A stretch of DNA of 64,000 nucleotides from Streptomyces sp. NRRL F-2664 (GTDB lineage Bacteria > Actinomycetota > Actinomycetes > Streptomycetales > Streptomycetaceae), in the NCBI RefSeq assembly GCF_000719345.1, contig NZ_JOFX01000026.1, positions 1 through 64,000 on the forward strand. Direction: 5' to 3'. The translations under genes and the position numbers were made by a program. Below, piece after piece: positions 37,248 to 45,956 of this stretch. The first letter of the stretch is position 1, and every line of letters begins with the position of its first letter. Under the pieces are notes generated by a model. It was not told the origin of the DNA and did not search any database. It was given only the letters and a program-made list of their open reading frames with translations.

Positions 37248-38831
37248 GTGTTCAACCGGACCAGATGCCTGCAGATCACTGCGGCCCTTGCGTCCATATC
37301 CCTGCTCGCCGGATGCGGCCTGCTGTCGGATGACGACGGCGAGGAAGCGAAGCGGATCGTCGTCGGGACCACGAGCGCGCCGAGCACCCTCGACCCCGCC
37401 GCGGCGTGGGACGGCTCCTGGGAGCTCTACCGGAACGTCTACCAGACCCTGCTGGCCTTCCCGACGGGCTCCACCAAGCCCCAGCCGGACGCCGCGCAGA
37501 ACTGCGAGTTCACCGACGGCGCGAGCCAGGCCTACCGGTGCACCCTGCGCAAGGGCCTGAAGTTCTCCAACGGGGAACCCCTCGACGCCAAGGCCGTCAA
37601 GCACTCCCTCGACCGGATCCGCACGATCGGCTCCAAGGTCGGCCCGAAGGACCTCTTCGGCAGCCTCGACAAGATCGAGACCCCGGACGCGCTGACCGTG
37701 GTCTTCCACCTGAAGACCTCGGACGCCACCTTCCCGTACGTCCTCGGCTCGCCCGCGGCGTCGCTGGTCGCGCCCAAGGACTACCCCGCCGACAAGGTCC
37801 GCGAGGACGGCAGGATCACCGGCTCGGGCCCCTACCTGCTGGACTCGTACAAGGAGGGCGGCGAAGCCGTCCTCTCCGAGAACAAGGGCTACTCCGGCTT
37901 CGCGAACCGCCAGAACAAGGGCGTGACCATCCGCTACTACGCGGACTCCCAGAAGATGGTCGCGGACCTCAAGGCCAAGGAGCTGGACGCCACCTACCGA
38001 GGCCTCTCCGCCCCCCAGATCACCGAGCTCCAGAGCCCCGACGCGCACAACCTGGGCGTCCAGGTCGTGGAGAACGTCGGCGCCGAGATCCGCTACCTGG
38101 TCTTCAACCCGAAGGACCCGGCGGTCAACAAGCCCGCGGTCCGCCAGGCCATCGCCCAGATCATCGACCGCGGCACCCTCGTCTCCAAGGTCTACCAGGG
38201 CACCGCCGAGCCGCTGTACTCGATGGTCCCCAAGGGCGTGGTCGGCCACAAGACGCCGTTCTACGACAAGTACGGCGCCGCGGACGTGGGCAAGGCCAAG
38301 AAGATCCTCAAGGACGCCGGGATCAACCAGCCCGTCGACCTCACCTTCTGGTACACCACCGACCGCTACGGCTCCTCGACGGCGGAGGAGTTCACCGAGC
38401 TCAAGCGCCAGCTGGACGAGAGCGGCCTGTTCCGGATCACCCTGCGCAGCCAGCCCTGGAAGACCTTCCAGGAGGGCTACAAGAGCCAGGAGTACCCGGT
38501 CTTCGGCCGCGGCTGGTTCCCCGACTTCCCGGACCCCGACAACTTCATCGCGCCGTTCGTCGGCAAGGAGAACGCGGTCGGCACCCCGTACGAGCAGAAC
38601 GAGATCCTGACCGACCTGCTGCCCAAGTCCCGCCGCGACGGCGACCGCTCCTCCGGTGTCCAGCAGTTCGAGAAGGCCCAGCAGATCTTCGCCGAGGACG
38701 TCCGGCTGCTGCCGCTGTGGCAGGGCAAGCTGTACGTCGCCGCACGGGAGGACATCGCGGGCGCCGAGCGCGCCCTCGACCCGCAGACCGCCATGCAGAT
38801 GTGGGAGCTGTACCGCAAGACCAGCTGGTAG
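37248..38831 (+). CDS. ABC transporter substrate-binding lipoprotein (family 5, peptide/nickel type)
   Basis: A 527-aa lipoprotein with signal segment and lipobox LLAGC (lipidated cysteine at residue 23) followed by an SBP_bac_5 domain: IVVGTTSAPSTLDPAAAWDG, LRKGLKFSNGEPLDAKAVK and ITGSGPYLLDSYKEGG. Such proteins capture oligopeptides or related solutes outside the membrane. No permease or ATPase genes are adjacent, so it is an orphan that must use a distant transporter. GTG at 37248 is chosen because GAGGAG lies 7 nt before it. Confidence 0.87.
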   Translation: MFNRTRCLQITAALASISLLAGCGLLSDDDGEEAKRIVVGTTSAPSTLDPAAAWDGSWELYRNVYQTLLAFPTGSTKPQPDAAQNCEFTDGASQAYRCTLRKGLKFSNGEPLDAKAVKHSLDRIRTIGSKVGPKDLFGSLDKIETPDALTVVFHLKTSDATFPYVLGSPAASLVAPKDYPADKVREDGRITGSGPYLLDSYKEGGEAVLSENKGYSGFANRQNKGVTIRYYADSQKMVADLKAKELDATYRGLSAPQITELQSPDAHNLGVQVVENVGAEIRYLVFNPKDPAVNKPAVRQAIAQIIDRGTLVSKVYQGTAEPLYSMVPKGVVGHKTPFYDKYGAADVGKAKKILKDAGINQPVDLTFWYTTDRYGSSTAEEFTELKRQLDESGLFRITLRSQPWKTFQEGYKSQEYPVFGRGWFPDFPDPDNFIAPFVGKENAVGTPYEQNEILTDLLPKSRRDGDRSSGVQQFEKAQQIFAEDVRLLPLWQGKLYVAAREDIAGAERALDPQTAMQMWELYRKTSW

Positions 38832-38933
38832 CGGCGGTGCCGCCCGGGCGATCGCCACGGGCGGCCGACGCGTTGTCAGTGGCCCCCGGTAGGTTCTGAG
38901 CAGTTGCACGAACTTGTACCGGAGGTTGTCGCC

Positions 38934-39611
38934 GTGACCCAGATGCTGCCCGAGTCCTGGCTCCCCGTCCTCGGCGGGGAGCTGGACCAGCCCTACTTCA
39001 AAGAGCTCATCGAGTTCGTCGAGAAGGAGCGGGCGAACGGGCCGGTCTACCCGCCCCGCGAGCAGGTGTTCGCGGCACTGGACGCCACCCCCTTCGACCG
39101 GGTGAAGGTGCTCGTCCTCGGCCAGGACCCCTACCACGGCGCCGGCCAGGGCCACGGCCTGTGCTTCTCCGTGCGGCCCGGGGTCAAGACCCCGCCCTCG
39201 CTGCGCAACATCTACAAGGAGATGAAGGAGGAGCTCGGCCTGGAGGTCCCGGACAACGGGTACCTGATGCCGTGGGCCGAGCAGGGCGTCCTGCTGCTCA
39301 ACGCGGTGCTCACCGTCCGCGAGGCCGAGCCGAACTCGCACAAGGGCAAGGGCTGGGAGAAGTTCACCGACGCCGTGATCCGGGCGGTGTCCGAGCGGCC
39401 CGACCCGGCCGTGTTCGTCCTGTGGGGCGCCTACGCCCAGAAGAAGATCCCGCTCATCGACGCGGAGCGGCACGTGATCGTCAAGGGCGCCCACCCCTCG
39501 CCGCTGTCGGCCAAGAAGTTCTTCGGGTCCCGGCCCTTCACGCAGATCAACGAGGCCGTTGCCGCGCAGGGGCATGAGCCGATCGACTGGCGGATCCCGG
39601 ACCTCGGCTGA
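38934..39611 (+). CDS. ung: Uracil-DNA glycosylase
   Basis: A 225-aa family-1 enzyme removing uracil from DNA to begin base-excision repair. GQDPYHG carries the catalytic aspartate D65, and the C-terminal HPSPLS loop contributes the histidine. Full length for the family. The GTG start has GGAGG upstream; a GTG 30 nt earlier would add ten residues but lacks a site. Streptomyces genomes often have two ung genes; whether this is the only one cannot be judged here. Confidence 0.95.
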   Translation: MTQMLPESWLPVLGGELDQPYFKELIEFVEKERANGPVYPPREQVFAALDATPFDRVKVLVLGQDPYHGAGQGHGLCFSVRPGVKTPPSLRNIYKEMKEELGLEVPDNGYLMPWAEQGVLLLNAVLTVREAEPNSHKGKGWEKFTDAVIRAVSERPDPAVFVLWGAYAQKKIPLIDAERHVIVKGAHPSPLSAKKFFGSRPFTQINEAVAAQGHEPIDWRIPDLG

Positions 39612-39705
39612 CGTCCCACCGCGCCTCGGCGCCATCGCGGGCACCTCCGGCTAGCTTCGTGACGACCGGACCGGAGCAGGTCCGGCAGAGCGAGCCGGAG
39701 GCGCC

Positions 39706-40287
39706 GTGACCGAGCAGCAGGAGGCGTCGGAGGACGCCGTCATGACCAGGATCGGCCAGGCGGTCATCCTGCTGCACGCCGGCGACCGCGAGGAGGCCCG
39801 CAACCGGCTCGGTGAGATCTGGCAGGAGATCGGGGAGGAGGGCGACTGCCTGCACCGCTGCACCCTCGCCCACTACATGGCCGACGCCCAGGACGACCCG
39901 GCCGACGAGCTGGCCTGGGACCTGCGGGCCCTGACCGCCGCCGACGCGGTGCGGGACGGGCCGGGGGAGGGGCCGGCCGACCCGGACGGGCCGGGCGAGA
40001 GGCCGGCCGGCGGGAGCGGCCGTGGGGACGGGCGTCCCGTGCAGCGGGAACCGCGTCTCGCGATGCGCGTCTTCTACCCCTCACTGCACCTCAGCCTGGC
40101 CGCCGACTACCTGAAGCTCCAGCGGCCGGATGCCGCCCGGGTCCACCTGGCGCGGGCCCGAGCAGCCGCCGGGGCCCTGGCCGACGACGGCTACGGCAAC
40201 GGCGTACGGGCCGCCCTCGCACGGCTGGAGCGCCGCCTCGCCGAGGAGCCGGGCCCCGGCCCCCGGCCCTTTCCCGAACAGGCATAG
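39706..40287 (+). CDS. Hypothetical helical (TPR-like) protein
   Basis: A 193-aa cytoplasmic protein. The N-terminal half has helix-pair repeats (AVILLHAGDREEARNRLGEI, CLHRCTLAHYMADAQDD), the C-terminal half another pair (LAADYLKLQRPDAARVHLARA). They are joined by a Gly/Pro/Asp-rich linker. The pattern suggests tetratricopeptide-like scaffolding. The GTG start is supported by GGAGG. Function unknown; it converges with a lipoprotein gene across a terminator. Confidence 0.7.
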   Translation: MTEQQEASEDAVMTRIGQAVILLHAGDREEARNRLGEIWQEIGEEGDCLHRCTLAHYMADAQDDPADELAWDLRALTAADAVRDGPGEGPADPDGPGERPAGGSGRGDGRPVQREPRLAMRVFYPSLHLSLAADYLKLQRPDAARVHLARARAAAGALADDGYGNGVRAALARLERRLAEEPGPGPRPFPEQA

Positions 40288-40321
40288 AGGGCCCACCGGG
40301 CGCTCGGGCACGGCACCGCCC

Positions 40322-40385
40322 AGGGCGCGTCTTTCGGATCATGCCGGGCTCGCGGCGCCCGGCCTGATCCAAAGGACACGCCCTA
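40322..40385. terminator. Long bidirectional terminator
   Basis: A long interrupted stem: AGGGCG, GTCTTTCGGATCA and GCCGGGC pair with GCCCGGC, TGATCCAAAGGAC and CGCCCT. It overlaps the stop codon of the leftward lipoprotein gene. Confidence 0.75.
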
Positions 40386-40922
40386 GCCGCCGTGGACGCC
40401 CCCGCAGATCCGGGCCTCCGGGCTGTCGGGGTGCCAGCGGCCGTGCCGACGGCCGAGGGCGCAGACGTCGGCGGGCCGCACCGGCAGCTTCCGCATCAGC
40501 TCGCGCTCGGCCTCGGTGCCGGGCCGGGCCGGGCGCCGGGGGCCGTCAGGACGCCCCGCGGCGGGCTCGGCCGCCCGCCCGGGCTCCGGAACGTCGGGCA
40601 CCGGCGGGGCGTCCCGCACGGCCCCTCCCGAGGCGCCCTGTGCGGGGCGCTGCAAAGCCCCTGCGCCGGGCGCACCGGACGCGGGCCGCCCGGGCCGCTC
40701 CGGTGCCCCCTCCACGGCCTCCAGCGCCTCCAGGGCGGGGGCCCGGACGGCCACGGGGTCGGTGCCCGGCCCGCCGCGCGGCTCGTGCCGGGGCGGGACA
40801 CCCGCGGCGGGGTTCGCCGCGGGCTGCACGGGTCCGGGGCTCACTTGGACGCAGCCGGAGACCGCCGAAACGGCGCAGGCGACTCCGAGCAGCAGCTTTG
40901 TCGTGGTTCGCGTTGGATGCAC
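40383..40922 (-). CDS. Putative proline-rich lipoprotein
   Basis: A 179-aa protein. The N-terminus HPTRTTTKLLLGVACAVS ends in the lipobox VSGC, so it is probably anchored outside the membrane. A low-complexity Pro/Ala/Gly/Arg region makes up most of the length; a small C-terminal domain (LPVRPADVCALGRRHGRWHP, ICGG) with two cysteines looks conserved. The GTG at 40922 is inferred from signal-peptide length; the ribosome site is weak. No recognised family. Confidence 0.62.
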   Translation of the reverse strand: MHPTRTTTKLLLGVACAVSAVSGCVQVSPGPVQPAANPAAGVPPRHEPRGGPGTDPVAVRAPALEALEAVEGAPERPGRPASGAPGAGALQRPAQGASGGAVRDAPPVPDVPEPGRAAEPAAGRPDGPRRPARPGTEAERELMRKLPVRPADVCALGRRHGRWHPDSPEARICGGVHGG

Positions 40923-41042
40923 CCGAGCAACTCTGCTGCCTGCGGACCCCGTTGCGAAAACCGGGAGCCCGTATTCACCCCGCACGGGTGACGGACGACG
41001 GGTGACCGGGGGATCGCCGGCCCCACCGGGCCGTCCGCCGGC

Positions 41043-41567
41043 TCATTCGCCGGTGGCGCCGTCTATCTGCTCGCGCAGCAGGTCCGCGTGGCCGTTGTGG
41101 CGCGCGTACTCCTCGATCATGTGGGTGTAGACCCAGCGCAGGCTGAACACCTCGCCGCGGTGGTGGCTCCCGGCCTCCGACACCGCGTCCAGCGACCGGC
41201 CCGCCGCGGCCTGCCGTGCCCGTTCGACCTCCGCCCGCCACACCGGCTCGGTCTCGGCCCAGGTGGCCGCCTCGGTGAAGTGGAAGTCGCCGTCCCGGTC
41301 CTCGTCGGTGACATACAGATCGGGGAGGTCCTCGCCGAGCATGATCTCGCGGAACCAGTACCGTTCCACCTCCGCCATGTGCCGTACGAGCCCGAGGAGG
41401 CTCAACTCCGAGGGCGCGAGCGGGGTCCTGCGCAGCTGCTCGTCCGGCAGCCCCTCGCACTTCCACAGGAGGGTGGCGCGGTGGTAGTCGAGCCACCCGT
41501 CGAGCATCTCCCGCTCGTCGGCGGTGGTGGAGGGTTCGGCACGGTGTGATCCTGAACTGGTGGTCAT
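41043..41567 (-). CDS. DinB-fold (DUF664) family protein, possible mycothiol-dependent enzyme
   Basis: A 174-aa four-helix-bundle protein of the DinB/DUF664 type: MLDGWLDYHRATLLWKCEGL, LGLVRHMAEVERYWFRE and WVYTHMIEEYARHNGHAD. The spaced histidines (YHR, RHM, RHNGH) are the typical metal ligands. In actinobacteria this family includes mycothiol-dependent transferases, but the substrate here is unknown. The ATG has AGGATGGG upstream. It diverges from a Gfo/Idh oxidoreductase gene. Confidence 0.82.
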   Translation of the reverse strand: MTTSSGSHRAEPSTTADEREMLDGWLDYHRATLLWKCEGLPDEQLRRTPLAPSELSLLGLVRHMAEVERYWFREIMLGEDLPDLYVTDEDRDGDFHFTEAATWAETEPVWRAEVERARQAAAGRSLDAVSEAGSHHRGEVFSLRWVYTHMIEEYARHNGHADLLREQIDGATGE

Positions 41568-41637
41568 GGGCCCATCCTGGGCGAACAGAGCCCCCACCAC
41601 CAGGGATTAAGCTGCCAGGAGCCCACAAGGACCGAAT

Positions 41638-42555
41638 ATGGAGGCCCCGGTGAAGGTCGGCTGCATCGGACTCGGCGACATCGCGCAGAAGGCGTACCTG
41701 CCCGTCCTCACCACCCGCGCGGACATCGAACTGCACCTGCAGACCCGGACGCCCGGGACCCTCGAACGGATCGGCGGGGTCCACCGCGTCCCGGCGGCGC
41801 ACCGGCACACGGATCTCGACGCCCTGCTCGCGCAAGGCCTCGACGCGGCCTTCGTGCACGCACCGACCGGCGCCCACCCGGAGATCGTCACCCGGCTGCT
41901 GGAGGCCGGTGTGCCGACGTACGTGGACAAGCCCCTCGCCTACGAGCTGGCCGCGTCACGGCGCCTGGTGGAGCTGGCCGAGGAGCGCGGGGTCGCCCTC
42001 GCCGTCGGCTTCAACCGCCGCTTCGCGCCCGGGTACGCGCAGTGCGCCGACCACCCGCGCGACCTGGTCGTCCTGCAGAAGAACCGGGTCGGGCTGCCCG
42101 AGGACCCGCGCACCATGGTGCTCGACGACTTCATCCACGTCGTCGACACCCTGCGCTTCCTGCTGCCCGGCGAGGCCGAGCACACCGACGTCCGCGCGGT
42201 CGTGCGCGACGGACTGATGCACCAGGTGGTACTGCACCTCTCCGGCCGCGGATTCAGCGCGCTCGGCATCATGAACCGCCTGTCCGGCTCCAACGAGGAG
42301 GTCCTCGAGGTCTCCGGCTCCGACACCAAGCGGCAGGTCGTGAACCTCGCCGAGGTCATCGACCACAAGGGCCAGCCCACGGTGCGCCGCCGCGGCGACT
42401 GGGTGTCCGTCGCCCGCCAGCGCGGCATCGAGCAGGTCGTGGACCACTTCCTGGAGGCGGTCGCCGCGGGCCGGACCCTCAGCGCCCGCGACGCGCTCCA
42501 AACCCACGAGCTGTGCGAGACGGTGGTGAAGTCGGCTCTGGATCAGGCCTTCTGA
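41638..42555 (+). CDS. Gfo/Idh/MocA-family oxidoreductase
   Basis: A 305-aa NAD(P)-dependent dehydrogenase. The N-terminal Rossmann motif is VGCIGLGDIAQKAYLPVL. The EKP-type signature reads DKPLAYEL, and the substrate domain contains FNRRFAPGYAQ and DDFIHVVDTLRFLLPG. Sugar or cyclitol oxidation/reduction is usual for the family. Start ATG at 41638 with AGGACC upstream. Its last 77 bp overlap the 3' end of the lnt gene on the opposite strand, a long convergent coding overlap. Confidence 0.85.
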   Translation: MEAPVKVGCIGLGDIAQKAYLPVLTTRADIELHLQTRTPGTLERIGGVHRVPAAHRHTDLDALLAQGLDAAFVHAPTGAHPEIVTRLLEAGVPTYVDKPLAYELAASRRLVELAEERGVALAVGFNRRFAPGYAQCADHPRDLVVLQKNRVGLPEDPRTMVLDDFIHVVDTLRFLLPGEAEHTDVRAVVRDGLMHQVVLHLSGRGFSALGIMNRLSGSNEEVLEVSGSDTKRQVVNLAEVIDHKGQPTVRRRGDWVSVARQRGIEQVVDHFLEAVAAGRTLSARDALQTHELCETVVKSALDQAF

Positions 42556-44065
42556 GCGCCCGCGCACCCACCGCCGCGCAGTAGCCGGCCAGGACGGCGA
42601 GTGCCGCGGACACCGGCCAGGCGCCGAAGCGCACGAAGAGGGTCGAGCCCCCGGCCAGCGGCACCTCGTACACCTCGGCGGTCCGCGCCGACGTGGGCAG
42701 GGCCGGGCCGATCCGCTCGCCCGACGGACCGTGCACCACACTGACCCCGGTGAGGGTGGCGTGCACCATCGGGCGGCCGTTCTCGGCGGCCCGCAGCGCC
42801 GCCAGGGACGCGTGCTGGTCGGGGGCCCAGCTGTCCTGGAAGGTGGAGGTCGCCGACTGGGCGACGAGCAGCGAGGCCCCGTCGAGGGTGAGGCGCCGGC
42901 TCATGTCGGGGAAGGCCGACTCGAAGCAGACCAGCGGCCCCACCCGGACACCGGCGCGCCCGTCGGGCCGCGCGGGCAGGTCCATGACCACGGGGGCCTC
43001 GCCGCGCATACGGTCCTCGCCGGCCGCCCGGCCGACCGAGGTGGCCCAGCCGAACAGCGACCGCGCCGGGACGTACTCGCCGAACGGCACCAGCCGCATC
43101 TTGTCGTACCGGTCACCCGTGGGGCCCGCGGGACCGACCAGGACCGCGCTCTTGTAGATGCCCGGGCGGTCGGCCCGCCGCGCGTCCACGTTCACCAGCA
43201 GCGGCGCTCCGACCTCAGCGGACAGCGCCGCCAGCCGGCGGGCCAGTTCCGGCCTGGCCGACAGGTCCTCGCCGACGCTGCTCTCGCCCCACACCACGAG
43301 GTCCACGCCCTGCCCGGCCAGCGGCCGCGTCAGCCGCTCCCCGGCCGCGAACCGCCGCTCCGCGCTGTCCGGGCCGTCCGGCACCGGCCCCGGCTGTACG
43401 ACGGCCACGCGCAGCCCGCCCGACTCCGCGGGCCGGGCCGCCCACGCCCACACCGCGCCCGTCAGCACCGCGCAGCCCGTGAGCCCGGCCACCGCCGGGA
43501 CCCGCGCCGACGGCACCGCGAGCAGCAGCACCAGGGCGCAGTTGACCGCCACCAGCAGCAGACTGACCAGCCACACCCCGCCCACCGACGCCAGTCGCAG
43601 CGCCGCCGGCACCTGCCACTGGCCGGCCCCCAGCAGCCCCCACGGCCCGCCCAGCCCCTGCCACGACCGGACCACCTCGGACAGCAGCCACCCCGCCGGT
43701 ACGACCGCCAGTGCGCAGGCGGCCCGGCCCGCGGAGGGCCGCCCGCCGAGCAGCCGCCGCACCAGCAGGGCCCAGGGGATCCACAGCAGCCCCACCAGCG
43801 CCGCCACCGGCAGCAGGAAGACGTGCAGGCTCGGCAGGAGCCAGTGGTGCACGGCCAGGATGTAGCCGGCGCCGCCGAGCCAGCCCTCCAGGGCCGCCCG
43901 CCGACCGGTCCGAGCCGTCCTCAGCAGCAGCATCCAGGGCACGAGGGCGACGTAGGCGAACCACCACAGGGCCGGCGCGGGCAGGGACAGCGCGGGCAGG
44001 GCGCCGGCCGCCAGCGCCGCGGGCGCACGCCACCGGCGCAACCCCCCGCTGTGCATCGGGACCAT
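42479..44065 (-). CDS. lnt: Apolipoprotein N-acyltransferase
   Basis: A 528-aa membrane enzyme adding the third acyl chain to lipoproteins. About eight hydrophobic helices in the N-terminal half precede a nitrilase-fold domain with the Glu-Lys-Cys triad: Glu in VVWGESSVG, Lys in YDKMRLVPFGEYVP and Cys in GPLVCFESAFPDMS. GGAGG before ATG 44065 fixes the start. No polyprenol-mannose synthase gene is fused or adjacent, unlike the mycobacterial arrangement. The C-terminal tail overlaps the convergent Gfo/Idh gene by 77 bp. Confidence 0.9.
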   Translation of the reverse strand: MVPMHSGGLRRWRAPAALAAGALPALSLPAPALWWFAYVALVPWMLLLRTARTGRRAALEGWLGGAGYILAVHHWLLPSLHVFLLPVAALVGLLWIPWALLVRRLLGGRPSAGRAACALAVVPAGWLLSEVVRSWQGLGGPWGLLGAGQWQVPAALRLASVGGVWLVSLLLVAVNCALVLLLAVPSARVPAVAGLTGCAVLTGAVWAWAARPAESGGLRVAVVQPGPVPDGPDSAERRFAAGERLTRPLAGQGVDLVVWGESSVGEDLSARPELARRLAALSAEVGAPLLVNVDARRADRPGIYKSAVLVGPAGPTGDRYDKMRLVPFGEYVPARSLFGWATSVGRAAGEDRMRGEAPVVMDLPARPDGRAGVRVGPLVCFESAFPDMSRRLTLDGASLLVAQSATSTFQDSWAPDQHASLAALRAAENGRPMVHATLTGVSVVHGPSGERIGPALPTSARTAEVYEVPLAGGSTLFVRFGAWPVSAALAVLAGYCAAVGARALRRPDPEPTSPPSRTARGFGARRGR

Positions 44066-44099
44066 GGCGCCTCCGCTTCCAGTGTGGGCAGTGCCGGGT

Positions 44100-44126
44100 G
44101 CGCCCGCCCTCCGGAAGGGCGGGCGC
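44100..44126 (-). terminator. Terminator after the NTF2-like gene
   Basis: A perfect 11-bp stem GCGCCCGCCCT/AGGGCGGGCGC with a short loop, between the NTF2-like gene and lnt, both leftward. Confidence 0.8.
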
Positions 44127-44190
44127 GGGCCCTTTCGCGTCGCTCGGGCGCAGTGGTGCCCCGCCGGGACCACGGAGGGGAGCAGCGGGC

Positions 44191-44670
44191 TCAGCGGGCC
44201 GGGACGGCCGTGTGACGCCATGTCTCGTGCACGGTCACACGGGTGAACCGCCAGCCGTCCGGGGTGCGGGCCAGCGCGAAGGTGTAGCGCCCGGCGGCCA
44301 CGAAGTTCGGGGAGGTGACGACCGGGCCTTCGCCCTCGGGTCCTGCCAGCCGCATCGGATTGAGGAAGTCCGCCCGGACCTCGGCGCTGTCACCGGGGGA
44401 GCCGCCCACGTCCTCCAGCCGGATCAGCCGGTTGACGATCAGGTGCTGGCGCACGGGAAAGAGCTCCATGGTCTGCGCGAGCCACTGCGCGACCTGCGCC
44501 ACCGGCCCCTCGATCCCGCCGGCCGAGCGGTAGTCGGCCCGCCCGCCGGTGGCGAAGAGGGCCCGGTAGGCGGTCCAGTCGCCGTCGTCGACGGCCACCG
44601 CGTAGCCCGTGACCACGTCGTCTATCGCCAGCCGGTCCATCACCGTCGCGAGATCCACACGCTGAGTCAT
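44191..44670 (-). CDS. SnoaL/NTF2-like family protein
   Basis: A 159-aa protein with the NTF2-like cone fold: DRLAIDDVVTGYAVAVDDGD at the N-terminus and GRYTFALARTPDGWRFTRVT in the last strands. Relatives are small ring-modifying enzymes or ligand-binding proteins. No biosynthetic cluster is nearby. The upstream sequence (CACACT 6 nt before ATG) hints at a leaderless start, without strong support. Function unknown. Confidence 0.78.
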   Translation of the reverse strand: MTQRVDLATVMDRLAIDDVVTGYAVAVDDGDWTAYRALFATGGRADYRSAGGIEGPVAQVAQWLAQTMELFPVRQHLIVNRLIRLEDVGGSPGDSAEVRADFLNPMRLAGPEGEGPVVTSPNFVAAGRYTFALARTPDGWRFTRVTVHETWRHTAVPAR

Positions 44671-44739
44671 CGGGACAGTGTGGGGCTGCGCGGGCGTCAG
44701 GCCAAGAGGCGTGCGCCCACCGGACCCCGCCGCGGCGCG

Positions 44740-44916
44740 TCAGTGACCGGAACGAGCCTCCCGCTGCCGGACCACGACGAGGAACGCGTCACTGGCCAGA
44801 TCCATGACCACCTCGGCCGGCACGCCCTCCCGCATCCGCTGCGCCGCATACTCCTCGGCGGGCCAGCTCCCCCTCGGACTTCCGGCCGGAAAACGCTCCA
44901 GCACCACTCGACCCAT
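44740..44916 (-). CDS. Small conserved hypothetical protein
   Basis: 58 aa, start MGRVVLERFPAGSPRGSWP with AGGGGGTG ribosome site, ending in EVVMDLASDAFLVVVRQ. It is short, soluble, and lacks cysteines or a signal peptide. A longer reading frame continues upstream without a start signal and is not supported. It follows uppP in the same direction, separated by a strong palindromic terminator. No family is recognised with certainty. Confidence 0.65.
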   Translation of the reverse strand: MGRVVLERFPAGSPRGSWPAEEYAAQRMREGVPAEVVMDLASDAFLVVVRQREARSGH

Positions 44917-44964
44917 GGGACACCCCCTGCTGCTTGCACCAGTGCCTTCTTCTGGACAACGACG

Positions 44965-45000
44965 CGGAGGCCGCCCGGGAACGTTCCCGGGCGGCCTCCG
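44965..45000. terminator. Perfect 36-bp palindrome terminator after uppP
   Basis: A fully symmetric 18-bp-arm palindrome (arms start CGGAGGCCGCCCGGGAAC) lies 29 nt after the uppP stop. Its position at the gene end favours a terminator, working in either direction. Confidence 0.85.
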
Positions 45001-45029
45001 ATTCACGCGAAGTGGTGGATTCCCCGCCG

Positions 45030-45908
45030 CTACGAGCCGGACTCGCCGGCGTGCGGGCTCAGCACATCCGTGCCGATCAGCACGAACAGCACGATGCCGA
45101 GGACGATCCGGTAGATCACGAACGGCATGAAGCTCTTGGTGGTGATGAACTTCATGAACCACGCGATCACGGCGTAGCCGACGAAGAAGGCGATGACCGT
45201 GGCGAAGACCGTCGGGCCCCACGAGATGTGGCCCGGCTCCTCGACCACGTCCTTGATCTCGAAGGCGCCGGAGGCCAGCACGGCCGGGATGGCCAGGAGG
45301 AAGGAGTACCGGGCAGCCGCCTCGCGCGTGAAGCCCAGGAGCAGGCCGCCGGAGATCGTCGCACCGGAGCGCGATACGCCCGGGATCAGGGCCATCGCCT
45401 GGCAGAAGCCGAAGATCAGGCCGTCCTTGACGCCCAGCTGCTGGAGCGTCTTGCGCTCGCGGATCGCCCGGTGCCGGCCGCCCTCCTCGTCGCGGGCGGC
45501 GAGCCGGTCGGCGACGCCCAGCACGATGCCCATCACGATGAGGGTGGTGGCCGTCAGCCGCAGGTCGCGTGCCGGACCCACGATCGCGTCCTTGAAGACG
45601 AGGCCGAGGACACCGATCGGCAGCGAGCCGACGATCACCAGCCACCCCATCTTCGCGTCCTGTTCGGACCGCAGGGCCTTCGTGTAGAGGGAACGGAACC
45701 AGGTGGAGACGATCCGCGCGATGTCCTTGCGGAAGTAGATCAGAACGGCCGCCTCGGTGCCGATCTGCGTGATGGCCGTGAAGGCCGCACCTGGGTCGTG
45801 CCAGCCGGCGAATGCCGCGGTCAGCCGCAGGTGGGCGCTGGAGGAGATCGGGAGGAACTCCGTAAGCCCCTGGACGAGACCGAGGATTAGGGATTCGAAC
45901 CAGCTCAT
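45030..45908 (-). CDS. uppP: Undecaprenyl-diphosphate phosphatase
   Basis: A 292-aa polytopic enzyme of the BacA type that dephosphorylates undecaprenyl diphosphate to recycle the lipid carrier of peptidoglycan and teichoic-acid synthesis; it also confers bacitracin tolerance. The two signature loops are intact: EFLPISSSAHLRL and PGVSRSGATISGGLL. Full length for the family. It lies 48 bp downstream of a TVP38/DedA-superfamily gene in the same direction, which may be a functional pairing in lipid-carrier handling. Confidence 0.95.
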   Translation of the reverse strand: MSWFESLILGLVQGLTEFLPISSSAHLRLTAAFAGWHDPGAAFTAITQIGTEAAVLIYFRKDIARIVSTWFRSLYTKALRSEQDAKMGWLVIVGSLPIGVLGLVFKDAIVGPARDLRLTATTLIVMGIVLGVADRLAARDEEGGRHRAIRERKTLQQLGVKDGLIFGFCQAMALIPGVSRSGATISGGLLLGFTREAAARYSFLLAIPAVLASGAFEIKDVVEEPGHISWGPTVFATVIAFFVGYAVIAWFMKFITTKSFMPFVIYRIVLGIVLFVLIGTDVLSPHAGESGS

Positions 45909-45956
45909 GTCGGGGTGCGCTCGTCCTTGTGATCGTCGGGCAGTTCGCCCCCGATG

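Noticed and set aside
44965..45000. 36-bp perfect palindrome considered as an attachment site or replication element
   Set aside because: Position 29 nt after uppP and GC-rich symmetry fit a terminator; no integrase or repeated copy is present.
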